A stretch of DNA of 64,000 bases, taken from assembly GCF_000499385.1 (NCBI RefSeq), contig NW_013651701.1:103251-167250 (forward strand), read 5' to 3'. The translations under genes were made by a program, and so were the position numbers. Source of the stretch: Eimeria necatrix. Its lineage: Eukaryota > Apicomplexa > Conoidasida > Eucoccidiorida > Eimeriidae. Each line of letters starts with the position of its first letter. Position 1 is the first letter of the stretch. The notes under the pieces were generated by a model. That model was not told the origin of the DNA, did not search any database, and saw nothing but the letters and a program-made list of their open reading frames with translations. Shown here piece by piece: positions 27,528 to 38,929 of the stretch.

Positions 27528-27664
27528 GCACGGAGCTGCAGGGGCCCTGGGCCCCACAGCCCATCCCAAGGATGCTTCTGCAGCAGCAAAGAGTTCTCTG
27601 GCCCTGCAGCAGCTAGCGGCGCCTCCAGGGGCAGCTGCACGGGGCCCCCAGGCAGTACCCACAT
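22549..27664 (-). CDS. WD40-repeat protein rich in Gly/Pro/Ala and Gln tracts
   Basis: Proposed exons: 27664-27090, 26457-23982 (junction phases fit), and a 3' part from about 23573 to the stop at 22549. Several WD40 blades are visible: [20 protein letters not shown] ending in [24 protein letters not shown] ending in [26 protein letters not shown] with [35 protein letters not shown], and [15 protein letters not shown] with TIAVWAL. Blades are separated by long Gln, Ala and GAP/GGP repeats, the latter from GGGGCCCC DNA. The last exon needs a frame change inside a GGGGCCCC tract near 23400-23480, between a segment reading [19 protein letters not shown] and the GVTVW blade. That could be an unseen intron, an assembly error or a real break. 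Partner and pathway are unknown. The true start may lie further upstream (27700-28120). Confidence 0.6.
24253..24372. repeat. Nonanucleotide GGGGCCCCG/C array coding (GAP)n
   Basis: About a dozen 9-bp GGGGCCCCT/G units in a row. On the coding (minus) strand they read Gly-Ala-Pro repeats inside the WD40 protein, just before the [17 protein letters not shown] segment. The collagen look is a repeat by-product, not a collagen gene. Confidence 0.85.
26458..27089 (-). other. AT-rich intron of the WD40 gene
   Basis: Begins with donor GTAAGC (plus-strand 27084-27089) and ends at an acceptor after a pyrimidine stretch (CCCTTAG). Phases 2 and 1 join to restore a Leu codon. The interior is A-rich on the plus strand (AAAATAAAAT, TTAAAAATTAAAAAG), unlike the GC-rich exons. 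Confidence 0.65.
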
Positions 27665-28018
27665 TCTGGGGGCCCCCTGTTGCTGCTGCTCCCGGAGCTA
27701 CGCGGCTGCTGGGCCGGGCTGCTGCTGCTGCGGCGGCAGCGACAGCAGCAGCAGCTGCAGCGGCTGCTGCTGCTGCTGAGGAGGCGGCTGCAGCAGCAGC
27801 TGCAGCAGCCGCTGCTGCGGCTGTGGAAGCGACTGCAGCGCCAGCTGCAGCAGCCGCTGCTGCGGTTGTGGAAGCAACTGCAGCAGCAGCAGCAGCAGCA
27901 GCACGAGACTCCTCTGCAGCCTTAGCCACTGCAGAAAGCGGGCAGACAGGGGCGGGGGGTGGTGAGGGTGGTGGGGCAGGCGCTCCCCTGGCTGCAGGCC
28001 AAAGAAGGCACCGCGCAT

Positions 28019-28054
<36 letters not shown>

Positions 28055-28130
28055 CGGCTGGGGCTTCTTTAGGCTGAGACAGAGAGGAACAGCGAAGGCT
28101 GCGGGAGGCAGCTGGGGGGCTCACACAGGC
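27665..28130 (-). other. Ala-rich segment upstream of the WD40 start
   Basis: A minus-strand frame of alternating Ala blocks and a Pro-rich stretch (APAPPPSPPPAPVCP). It could be a 5' exon of the WD40 gene or repeat DNA without coding function. An 80-bp near-duplicate (CTGCAGCAGCCGCTGCTGCGG with its flank) occurs at 27786-27880. Confidence 0.3.
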
Positions 28131-28213
28131 AAAGGCCGCTGTGTGTCTCCCTGCAGCATTAACTGGTGCTTGTTAGCTGTATTAAAATCTATAGGCGGAG
28201 TTGGAGGCGCTTA

Positions 28214-28245
<32 letters not shown>

Positions 28246-28481
28246 AGCAGGGGGGTGGTGATCTGGGTCGGGGTGGCTTGGGGGGGTGATGGGGGGTGGG
28301 CGCGGGCCCTGGTCCTGCACTTTGAGTTATTTTTTTATATTTGTTGAATTTAAAATTGAAAATAATTTATTTTGTTTTGTTTTTTAATTCACAAAAGAGT
28401 CGCCGTCTCGCCACTTTGCCCGCCAGCCGCAGCAGCTAGCGCTGCCGCGCCCGAGTCCATGAGCAGCCGACGCCATCTCAG

Positions 28482-28520
<39 letters not shown>

Positions 28521-29296
28521 ATTTAAAAGAAAATATGGCCCCTAAAGGTTTAATTTAAAGTTATTTAAAAGTCTGGAGGGCTTCAGTGGGGAACTTTCCC
28601 TTAAAAAGGGCTTTGCTGGGCTCTGGAGGCCGAATTGAAGTCTGGGCGACGCCCTCTGCTGCTGCTGCGCTGCAGCAAAATATGAGAAAAATCATCTTTT
28701 TGCATAAACTAAAGCATGCATAGTATTAAAAAATAATAATAAGTATAAATTGAGTCTCCAATTCAATGTAGACGAGGCTAGGGGAGGCTGCGAGCCTTCT
28801 GTAACTGCTTAAATGCCCAAGGCTGCAGCAGCTCAGCTGCACAGAGCCCAGCGCCAGCAGCTGCTGCTGCAGCTGCTGCTGCAGCTGCTGCTGCAGCTGC
28901 TGCTGCAGCTGCTGCTGCAGCTGCTGCTGCTCCGCTGCTTCCAGTCTCTTCGTTGCTTGCAGGCGTTCGTCTGCTGCTGCTCTTCCGCAGCTTCTTGCTG
29001 TTCGCGCCGCTGCTGCCGCCTCTGCTGCAGCTGCTGCTGCGGTTGCTGCAGCTGCTGCTGCTTGAGCGCCTTTTTACCCTGCCACGCCCTCTCTGCCTTG
29101 CCCCCCAAAGCCTCTGCCGAACTTGCTGCTGCTGCCGCTGCCACCGCTGCTGCTGCTGCTGCCGCTGTTGCTGCTGCTGCCGCTGCCACCGCTGCTGCTG
29201 CTGCTGCCGCTGTTGCTGCTGCTGCTGAGCTGGGGGGCATCCGCGTCCCTTAACAAAACATGCTAACTGCTTGCACCCCCCTCCCCCCTTGTCCTC

Positions 29297-29337
<41 letters not shown>

Positions 29338-29475
29338 CTGTGCAGCCTGGAGCGTCTGTTGCTGCTGCATGTCTTTGCTTCTTCCGTGTGCTGCTCGGGC
29401 TCTGCTTCTTTCTGCTGCTGCTGCTCCCCTTATACCTCTAAGTGCCTCGCAGCCGCAGCAGCAGCAAGGGCAGGC

Positions 29476-29509
<34 letters not shown>

Positions 29510-29620
29510 ATAAAGTAAAATTAAATTAAATGTTCCGTACTACTGGAGCTCGTCGAAAATGCAAAGACTGCAAATGCGAGTGCTTATTAAAGCCGGAAAT
29601 GAGGGCCCACAAATGCGCGC
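28131..29620. other. Gene-poor interval with CTG minisatellites
   Basis: AT-rich blocks at 28320-28400 and 28680-28770 alternate with triplet DNA. Two short tandem arrays stand out: CTGCTGCTGCAG units (12-15 bp) at 28857-28932, and two copies of a 48-bp CTG/CCG/CCACCG unit at 29125-29226. Frames on both strands are open across these arrays, with no recognisable domain. Confidence 0.5.
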
Positions 29621-29627
29621 AGGCTGC

Positions 29628-29712
29628 TGAGGTGTACGTACACCTCAAGGTGTCTGTACACCCCAATTAAAGCTGCGCGTACACCCGAGTTCCGGGGTGT
29701 ACGTACACCCCG
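29628..29712. promoter_or_regulatory. Cluster of GGTGTACGTACACC palindromes
   Basis: Contains a perfect 20-bp palindrome at 29628-29647 (TGAGGTGTACGTACACCTCA) and another at 29693-29712 (CGGGGTGTACGTACACCCCG). Between them are an imperfect copy at 29649-29662 and a half site near 29676. The cluster lies about 360 bp beyond the stop of the SPEN-type gene. Confidence 0.6.
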
Positions 29713-30066
29713 ACGCCGGGCCATGCATTCATAGCCCCAAAAAGGGCACTGCCAACAAAATCTTCTCACGCAGCCGCAGCTGCAGCAGCAGCTGCAGCCG
29801 CAGCAGCAGCTGCAGCAGCAGCTGCAGCAGCAACTGCTGGAGCTGCTGCTGGCTGTAGAGACATCCAACGTGGGGGAGTCGGCGGCCAGTCGGGCCTTGT
29901 CAAGGCCCCCACGCTAAACAGCAGCTGCTGCTTTGCAGCAGTTCCCGCTGCAGCTTCTGCTCCAGCTCCTGCTGCAGCTGCTGCTGCAGCTTCTGCTGCA
30001 GCTGCTGCTGCAGCTTCTGCAGCTGCTGCTGCTGCGGCTGCGGTGGGGGGCATCTCTGTGTGCTGC

Positions 30067-30145
30067 CTAGTAGTGCGAGTCGCCTCTTGTGTCTCGAGAC
30101 TTGGAGATGACAAATGCGTACATAAAATTGGCGTCGGGCAGCTGC

Positions 30146-30181
<36 letters not shown>

Positions 30182-30802
30182 CGTCAAAAGGCGGGCCAAC
30201 ATAGAACGCAGCAGCAGCAGCAAACGCACCAGCAGCACGAGCCCCCAGCGCAGCGGCAGCAGCAAAGCAGCAGCACCGAGAGCAGCAAACGCAGCAGCAG
30301 CAGCAGCAAGTGCTTCGCCAGCAGCAAGCATGTGAAGTGTCTGCTGCTGCATCTCCTGCAGCTTTTTTGTCGCTACAAACTCTCCATTCTGCGTGTGCCT
30401 CGAGCCCAAAAACCGCATCTAAACTGCTGCTTCTCCCATGCGCTGCAGCAGCAGCAGCAGCTGCTGCTGCTGCTGCTGCAGCTGCTGGCAGCGGCAACTC
30501 ACCCCCAAGGCGCGGGCGTACTTGGGGTTGGGGGGCACCATGTAAACTGCTGCGCTGCTGCCCTCCCGCAGCCCCAGCCTTTGCTTCTGAATAAAGTAGT
30601 CGCAAAGAGCATCATAGTGTCTGCTATCTGCTGCTGAGTCTGCTCCCATTTGCCAGGCCGAAAAGCGCGCTCCTGCTGCTGCTGCTGCTGCTGCAGCAGC
30701 AGCAGCAGAGCCGCCCTCACGCCCGACCGACGCGCCCCGCACCAAGTGCGACTGCAGCCGCTCCAGGTTCGCCCGCTGGTTCACGTCCAAACGCGCAGGC
30801 CT

Positions 30803-30845
<43 letters not shown>

Positions 30846-30974
30846 GAGCAGCGAACATGTGCAGCGCCCAGCCCCGCACTACAACCCACGCAGCAGCAGC
30901 TGCAGCCGCTGACGCGGCGCGCAGCTGGCCCGGCAGCAGCAGCACCCGCAGCGCGACCAGCAGCAGCAGCAACC

Positions 30975-31020
<46 letters not shown>

Positions 31021-31267
31021 CACGGCTGCAGCGAGGCGTCCCCCATGATGAACTTGGCGCTCATGGTGCAGACGTGCTGCCCCTGTTTGGAGACGCGGCA
31101 GACCAGCAGCATATTTCGATCTTTGCTGCTGCCTCTCCCTCTCTCATATTCGGGGCCCCACACGTCAGGGGGGCCCCCCAGGGGGCCCCCCAGGGGGCCC
31201 CCCCTGCTGCTGGGGCCCCCGCTGGGGGCGGGGCCCCCGGCCGCAGGCCCTGGCGGCGCAGCAGCAG

Positions 31268-31302
<35 letters not shown>

Positions 31303-31460
31303 GACGGGGCCCCCACCCGCCGCCGCTTCGAGCTGTGGGGCCCCTCTTCTCCCCAGCTGCTGTCCCCGCGGGCCTCTGCCCAGCCCTCTGCGTGGCTGTC
31401 GCCTCTCCTGCTGCTGCTGCTGCCTGCAGCAAACCGACACACGCGCAGCAGCAGCACCTC

Positions 31461-31496
<36 letters not shown>

Positions 31497-31590
31497 GAGG
31501 GCGGCGGAGGAGAGAGGCGGGAGTTTGCAGCCCGACTTACCCCCAGTGCGTCCTGCGGAGGGCGACTTCCTGCTGCGCCTCTCGTGTCTG

Positions 31591-31634
<44 letters not shown>

Positions 31635-32203
31635 TTCGCAGGCCCCGCGCTCGCGGGGGTGCGAGTCTGCGGAGTTGCTGCGGCTCCTGCGGCGCCTTCT
31701 GCTGCTTTTGCTTCTTTTGTCGCCCCTGGAGTTGCTGCGGCTGCGTCTGCTGCTGCGCGCAGACCGCCGGGCTTTGCTGCTGCTGCTGCTGCTCTCAGGG
31801 GTGCCCCCCCGCTGCCGTGCTGCTGCTTCCTCCGGGGGGCCCCCCCGGGGGCCCCGGGCCTCCAGGGGCCTCTCAGCAGAGCTGCAGCGCGGGGAGGGGG
31901 GCCCCTCAAGGGGGCCCCCCTTCTTGCTGCGGTCCCCTAGCTGCTTCTGCAGCCTTTCTCTGGCAATGTCTAGCAGCATGCAGTCGAGCAGCTGCGGCTC
32001 GCACTGCAGCAGCTGCAGCAGCGGGTCTTTTCCGCCGCTGCTGCTGCCCTTCGCCGCCGCTGCTGCTGCTGCTGCTGCGCTGCTGCTGCTGCTGCTGCGC
32101 TTGCCGTCCTCGCCCGCCTCGTCCTTCGCGGGGCCCCCAGCAGCGCCGCTCAGAAGCCGCTGCCGCAGCAGCGACAGCAAGTCGCTGGTGATGCCGCCCC
32201 CCC

Positions 32204-32258
<55 letters not shown>

Positions 32259-32962
32259 CGAGTTGCTCTTGTCGCCCTCCTTGTGGGCCTCCGGAGAACC
32301 CCCAGAAGACCTTCTTTCCCTTTCCCTGTGCCGCTCTCTGTCCCGCTCCCTGGGGGGCCCCCCGTAGGGGCCCCCAAAGGGGCCCCCCAGGTCATCTGCG
32401 TAGGGGGGGGGCCCCCTCCTGGGAGGGTACTGCCCATGCGCGTAGACGGGGGGCCCCCTGCGGCCCCACAGCTCTCTTCTGCTGTGGGCCTCCTCGAAGG
32501 GGGGGGGCCCCCCGGGGCCCCCAAACTCGTGTGGGGGCGGCAGTACCCTCGGGGGGGGCCCCTCTTCAGGGTACCTCAGGGGCCTCTCCAGCCGCTCCCG
32601 CTGCAGCAGCAGCGGCGTGGGGGGCCCCCCCCCCGGCCGCAGCATGGGGGGCCCCCCTGGCGAAGGCAGCATGCCCCGCCGCAGCGGCAGGGGGCCCCCC
32701 CGGCCCCCTCCAGGACCCATTTCAAAGAAAGACCTGTCCCCCATGGGGGCCCCCGGCCTCATGCTGCACAAGGGGGGGGGGCAGCCGGGGCCCCCGGGGC
32801 CCCCGGGGCCCCCAGGGCCCCCGGGGCCCCCGGGGCCCCCGGGGCCCCCGTAGGGGCCCCCCATTGGCGAGCCCCGCATGTGGGGGGCCACGGGGTGCAG
32901 AGGTCCCATCTTTGGGGGCTGCTGCTGCTGCTGCTGCCGCTGCCGCTGCCGACTGCCGCGGG

Positions 32963-32994
<32 letters not shown>

Positions 32995-33307
32995 GAGCGA
33001 GACGGCGAGCGAGACCTGTGGCGGTCTTCCCGCTGCCGCTGCGCTGCAGTTTTCTTGTCGCAAAAAGGCGCCTGGCCAGAAGGAGAAAAGTCCACGTTCA
33101 GAGACACGCCGCTGCAGCAAAAGCAGCAACGAAGCAGCCACTTTGCTGCTGCTGCAGCAGCTGGTGCGCCCCGAACCGCAGCAGCAGCAGCAGCAGCGCC
33201 GGAAACAGCGCCACCAGCGGCAGCAACAGCAACAAAAAGAGCAACAGCAAGGGCAACAGCAACAGCAACAGCAACAGCAAGAGCAAGAGCAAGAGCAAGA
33301 GCAAGAG

Positions 33308-33356
<49 letters not shown>

Positions 33357-33522
33357 CCCGACAGTGACCCCGTGGAGGTGGTTGCGGGCCTCGACAGCAT
33401 CGGCAATGCGGGCGAAGTGCACAAAGCCGCAGCCGCGCTCCAGCAAAAACTGAAAACGGTCGAGGGGCCCGAAAGTGCTGAACAGCCGCCGCGTCTCGCC
33501 CAGGTACTCCGGCTTCAGGTCT

Positions 33523-33570
<48 letters not shown>

Positions 33571-33816
33571 GCGGCGGCGGCGGCGGCGGGGGAGCAGCGG
33601 GAGCGGGGGAGGGGGAGGAGGAGGAGCAGCAGCAGCAGAGCAGCAGCAGGCAGGACACATGAAGAGCCGAATGAGGGAAAGAAGCAAAGGCAGCGAAATG
33701 GAGGTTTTAAAGGGAAATAAAAGAATAAATGAATTTCAAATAAAATTAAAAGAAAGAAAAAGACAAAAAAGAAGAAAAACGGAGAAAAACCACACAAAAA
33801 GACCCCAGCTGCGCTG

Positions 33817-33866
<50 letters not shown>

Positions 33867-33969
33867 AGTGTTCCTGCTACTGCTACTGCCCCTGCTGCTC
33901 CCGCTACTGCTCGTGCGGCTCCTGCTACTCCTACAGCTGCTTCTGCTGTTCCCGCTGCCACTACAACTG

Positions 33970-34042
<73 letters not shown>

Positions 34043-34188
34043 CCCACCGCGGCAGTTGCCGACCCACAAGACCGCGTTGGCCCTGCGGGGCCCCGCAGGC
34101 GCTGCAACAACTCCCTGAGTGTTTTGCTGCAGCTTCCGGAGGGCCCCGACGCATGCATGTTTGGTTTTGTAGGTCAGGTGGGCCACAA

Positions 34189-34248
<60 letters not shown>

Positions 34249-34335
34249 CGGGCTGGGCCGCGGAAGGCGCTGCGGAAGCCGCTGCGCCCGCAGGCGCCTC
34301 TCCGCCCTCCCCGGCCGCGCTGAGTTCTGCTGCGC

Positions 34336-34380
<45 letters not shown>

Positions 34381-34798
34381 CCGTGCCAGGTGCGCCTTCT
34401 TCTGCTGCAGAGTCTGCGGCGGCGCTCGGGGCACTTGCTGCTTCGCCTGCGGCCGCGTCTGCTGCTGCTGCTGCTGGAGCAGCAGCAGGGGAACTAGCGG
34501 CCTCTGTTGCTGCAGCAGCACTTCCGTCCTTCTCTTGTGACTGGTCTGCTGCTGCTGCTGATTTGTCTGCTGCCGGTGCTGTGTCCGCTGCCGATGCAGT
34601 GTCTGCTGCTGCCGCTGCAGCGTCCGCCGCTGCTGCGGTGTCTGCTGCTGCTGCAGTGTCTGCTGCTGCTGCTGCTGCGTCGCTGCTCGCCGCAGAAGCC
34701 GGGGTCTCCCCCCCCTGCGTTGCTGCTGCTGCTCCGTCAGCAGCAGCAGCAGCGCCCGACGCTGGCTCCGACTGTCCCTCGCCCTGCGGGCCGGCCCC

Positions 34799-34843
<45 letters not shown>

Positions 34844-34966
34844 GGGCCTTATTATTTCTATGAGAACCTCCAGCGGCTGCTCCACCACCTTGTGGTGCCA
34901 CTCCAGCAGCGCCTCTGGCTGCTGCAGATGTTCCGGCAGGTTGGACAGCAGCAAATACCTACACCG

Positions 34967-34998
<32 letters not shown>

Positions 34999-35146
34999 TT
35001 GCAGCAGCAGCAGCAGTGGATGCAGCAGCAGCAGCTGCTTCTGCACGACACAGCGGCAGTACACCTGGCCCCAGCACTGCCAGGTCGAAGCAGCAGCCGC
35101 AGCAAAAGCACAGCCCGCCCCACCCGCAGAAACAGCAACAGCAACA

Positions 35147-35187
<41 letters not shown>

Positions 35188-35322
35188 TGCTGCTGCTTAC
35201 CTGATGGTGTGTCTGAAGCGCGCGTGCAGCTGCTGGAAGTCTTTCATTTGCTGCTCTATGCTCTGCCCCTCAGCCCAGTTGCTGACTCTCTCGAGCCGCG
35301 GAGCAGCATCTGCTGCTTCGGG

Positions 35323-35373
<51 letters not shown>

Positions 35374-35464
35374 CTTGGGGGGGGAGCCCCAGGCGTCGCC
35401 CGGCCGCGGCGTGAGGCACACGCGGCTGGCGAGCGCCGCGGGAGAGCCTGCAGCAGCAGCAGCA

Positions 35465-35495
<31 letters not shown>

Positions 35496-35638
35496 GGCCT
35501 GCTGCTGCTGCTGCTGCATCTCTCCTCAAGCCAACAGGCCTTGGCCTTAAAACTGCTTTGACAACGCCGGGGGGCCCGCCGCCCACGGGCGGGGGCGGGG
35601 GCGGCTGCTGCTGCTGCTGCTGCTGGGGCCCCCTGAAC

Positions 35639-35670
<32 letters not shown>

Positions 35671-36445
35671 AGGGGCCGGAGGGGCAGCCAGCGGGGGGGC
35701 CCTGGGGGGCCCCCTAACAGCAGCACGGGGGGGCCCCGCCAGCGAGGCCCGCAGGACCCTTCTGCAGGCCTTGCGGCCGTTCAGTGCTGCTGCTGCTGCT
35801 GCTGCTGCTAAGCTGCTGCTGAAGGTGACACAAAGCTGCAGACTGTCTCCAGACAGAGACGGAGAGGAAGAAACCCGCAGCAGCAAACTGCTGCAGGCCT
35901 CCTTAAGTGCTGCTGTTGCTGCTGCAACATCGAGGCTCAGCGGCGCGTTGAGCAGCTCGACTGTGCTGCTGCTGCTCTGGCCCGCTGCTGCTGCTGCTGC
36001 TGCTGCTGCCACTGCTGCTGCTGCTGCTGCTGCTGCCTCTGCTTCTGCTGCTTCAGCAGAAAGGCCTTCTTCCTCATCGGAAATGGCCCCCTCTTCGTCG
36101 CTCTCTTCGCAAGCAGCAGCAAATCGTGCCAGTGTTGCTGCTGCTGCTGCTCCGACTTCGGTGGCTCGCGCTGCTGCTGCTGCAGTGCTCTCCTCTGCTG
36201 GTGCTGCTGCTGCTGCCTCGCCTTCTGCTGCTGCTGCTGCTGCCCCGTTCAGCGCTGCTGTCGAGCTCCTCCGCTGGGGAGACGCCCTGTCGCTGTTTTG
36301 CTGCAGCGCGGGGCCGTTGCTGCTGCTGCTGCTGCTGCTGCAGCTGCTGCTGCCAGCCTTCGGATCCGTCTGCTGCTCCTGCAGAAGCTTCGCCTCTCCC
36401 GAAGATGCTGCAGCCGCCTCAGCAGCGTCATCTTCAGACTGCTGC

Positions 36446-36478
<33 letters not shown>

Positions 36479-36765
36479 ACCTCCTCAGGAGGCCCCTCGT
36501 GGTCAGAGTAAATCACTTCCTCTTCATCTCCAGCGCTGCATGCAGCAGAGGGCCTTCTGCTGCTGCTTCTGCTGGCTCTGTCTTCGGCGTGCTGCTGCTC
36601 CTGCTGCTGCTGCTGCTGCTGCTGCTCGTCGTGCTGCAGCTCGCGTCCGTCCTGCGGCTGCTGCTGCGTCTCCGAAGCCCCGTTTCCTGCTGCTGCTGCT
36701 GCCTCGAGGGTTTCTGCTGCGGGGTCGCGCAGAGCTGCAGCTTCTGCCGAGACTTCGCCCTCCAT
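30067..36765 (-). CDS. SPEN-family RNA-binding protein (RRMs plus C-terminal SPOC domain)
   Basis: SPEN/FPA proteins couple RNA binding to transcription and 3'-end control. Exons: 36765-35201, 34958-34048, 33520-33358, 33111-31024, 30800-30503, 30418 to unresolved, and 30141-30067; every resolved junction keeps phase. Start ATG has an ACCATGG context (MEGEVSAEAAAL). RRM-like 1: ELLNAPLSLD...LQLCVTF. RRM 2: RYLLLSNLPEHL...GVVAHLTYKTKHA. RRM 3: VLWVGNCRDLKPEYLGETRR, then ERGCGFVHFARI and LHGVTVGGVSLNVDFSPSG. A long Pro/Gly/Arg/Ser linker with RS and RE repeats suggests nuclear speckle or splicing contacts. SPOC: RNMLLVCRVSKQGQHVC, LDVNQRANLERLQSHLV, YDALCDYFIQKQRLGL and AAVYMVPPNPKYARALG, ending NFMYAFVISKSR. 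Length is near 1,800 residues, much of it homopolymer. Confidence 0.8.
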
Positions 36766-37397
36766 GGTATTCCGCAGCAGCTGCTGCTGCTGCTGCTGCT
36801 GCTGCTGCCTCACAGCCTCGGCCTGCAGATGCCGCAGTGCAAAGGAAGGGAAGCGAAGCAAAAATGCAGAGTCAATGGGGGGCCCCTGATGCCATGGTGG
36901 GGGCCCCGCTGGTGCCTTGCTGCGAGAAAAGACAGACGCTGCAGCTCTGCTGCTGCTGCTGCTGCTGCTCTCCAGCGGAGCAGCAGCAGCAGCAACGGCA
37001 GACGCAAAAAGTGGGGGAGGCTGCAGACACACTGGCTAGGGAGAGGCACGCCACCACTGCGTAGAGGGGAAGCATGCACTGGGCTTTAGCTGCTGCTGCA
37101 GTTGCTGCTGCAGCGGCTGCTGCAGCTGCTGCACTTAAAAAACAAATAAAAACGGAAGATACGGGGGCCCAACAATTGCTTGAAGAGTGAAGACGGGGGG
37201 GCCCCTTAGCCTACCTTTTTGCTGCGCCGTCACGCGTGCTGCAGCAGTTCTTGTTGCTGCTGCTGCTGCTGCTGCCGCTGCCCTGTTTGCAGCTGGTGCA
37301 CATCCTAGTAACCTACAAAGAGGTATTAATGCTGCTGCAGCAGCTTCGTGAGATGATCGGAGGCCGCCAACCCCTCAGCCCCATATGGACGCCACGT

Positions 37398-37434
<37 letters not shown>

Positions 37435-37843
37435 CCAGCAGCAGCAGCTCGAGGTGCGCCAAAGCCGCCAGTGCCTCGGACAGCCCCAGCTCTTGCTCTC
37501 TTTGTGTCTTGTTTAAAAATAATTCTTAAAAGTGTAACAATATGAATATTCTTCTTGCTGCTGCTGCAGCTGCTGCCTCAGCTCTGGTGCCCGCGCGCGC
37601 TGAGTCTCACCACACCCCCTGCGGCGGGCTCGCGGCAGCAGCAGCAGCAGCTGCTGCTGCTGCTGCTGCTGCTGCCCCTGCTGCTGTTGTTGCTGCGCAG
37701 TAGGAAAACTTTAGCTTGCGACGCCTATAGGCCTCACCTCTAGGGCTTAGGGGGCCTCTGGGGGCCCCCTTTGCTGCCAGCCACTCTAGTGGCGGCCACG
37801 GGGGCCCCTTTAGTAGGGTTCTGCTGCTTCTGACTGAGTCCGT

Positions 37844-37877
<34 letters not shown>

Positions 37878-37977
37878 CAGCAACTGCAGAGCAGCGCGCT
37901 GCTGCGCTCGCAGCGCCCAGAGGCTCGCTGCGGGCCTTGCCGGGGTGGGGGGAGTTCGAGGAGATGAGCCATGTGCA
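36766..37977. other. Upstream region of the SPEN-type gene; possible plus-strand exon
   Basis: Contains CTG runs and GGGGCCCC fragments. A plus-strand segment at about 37290-37400 (LVHILVTYKEVLMLLQQLRE, then MIGGRQPLSPIWTP) has natural amino-acid use and follows an AG. No partner exons were found, so it is only noted here. A minus-strand frame at 37607-37972 has no recognisable domain. Confidence 0.25.
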
Positions 37978-38412
37978 GCTACCTGGCTAGCTAGCTGGCT
38001 AGCTAGCTAGCTAGCTAGCTAGCTGGATAGCTAGCTGCTAGTAGCTAGCCGGGGGCAGCTAGCTCAGGGAGAAGCTGCTGCTCGCTAGGGGCCCCAGGAG
38101 CCACTGTTAGCCTTCAGGTGTCTGTACAGCTCGCAGCTCTTCTTAATGCATTTCGTCTTAGTTTTGAGCCTGCTGCTGCTGCTGCTGCTGCAGCAACAGC
38201 AGCAGCAGCAGCCACTAAGGCGCCAAGAGGCTCTGCCCGCTGCTTCTGCTGTGCCGCAGCAGCTCTGCTGCTGCAGCTCTGCTGCTGCTGCGATGCTGCT
38301 GCTGTGCGCGGACACTTGTGCTGCTCTGCCGCCCGCAGTTGCAGCAGCACAATGCTGCTGCTGCTACTGGCCTGAAATAGCATGTCTAGCTAGCTAGCTA
38401 GCTGGCTAGCTG
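37978..38412. repeat. GCTAGC tracts flanking a CTG block
   Basis: GCTAGCTAGC runs at 37978-38060 and 38386-38412 enclose about 330 bp of CTG/CAG-rich DNA without a recognisable gene. Confidence 0.7.
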
Positions 38413-38530
38413 GAGAGGATCTGCTGCTGCTTGTGTCTGGTCCCGCTGCTGCAGCACTGCTGCTTATGCTGAGTTGCCTTTTTGCTGTTTGCTTCCTCTA
38501 CAGGAAAAGATATCTTCAGAGACGCAGCAG

Positions 38531-38568
38531 CAAACCCTAGCCCAAACCCTAAACCCTAAACCCTAATA
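38531..38568 (-). repeat. Interstitial telomere-like repeat (AAACCCT)
   Basis: Five AAACCCTA-type units. The orientation is opposite to the copies at 20.5 and 21.3 kb and the same as that at 49.0 kb. Confidence 0.9.
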
Positions 38569-38727
38569 AGCCTAATGCCCCGCAGTGGGCCCTTGCTGCT
38601 GGCCTGGGCTGCCGGCCACTCTAGCAGCAGCAGCTGCTGCTGCTGCAACGTAGGGCTGTGCTGCTGCGGGCTTTCTCTGCGCTGCTGCAGCGGCTGCTGC
38701 TGCTGCAGGACAGGCTGCTGCAGCTCG

Positions 38728-38741
38728 GGTGTACGTACACC
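38728..38741. promoter_or_regulatory. GGTGTACGTACACC palindrome, single copy
   Basis: Perfect 14-bp palindrome in a gap without a supported gene, about 870 bp beyond the stop of the 419-residue gene. It has the same core as 22324-22339 and 29628-29712. Confidence 0.55.
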
Positions 38742-38815
38742 TGGTGAAGGGACTCACTGCGTCAAGAATTGAAATCAGTCGAAGCAAAAAGCGCCTCGCT
38801 ACCTTTGATGTACTG

Positions 38816-38854
<39 letters not shown>

Positions 38855-38929
38855 GCTCTGCAGCAGCGCAGCGCAGCGGCGCCGTAAACGGCTCAGCAGC
38901 CCTCGGACTGCATGCGTTTGTGCAGACAT

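Noticed and set aside
29766..30605. Alternative minus-strand frame over the SPOC region
   Set aside because: The SPOC motif and the phase-matched junctions lie in another frame; this one stays open only through CAG repeats.
32531..33367. Collagen-like GPPGPP frames on the plus strand
   Set aside because: Product of GGGGCCCC DNA, which gives Gly-Pro on both strands. The minus strand carries the SPEN linker with verified splice phases.
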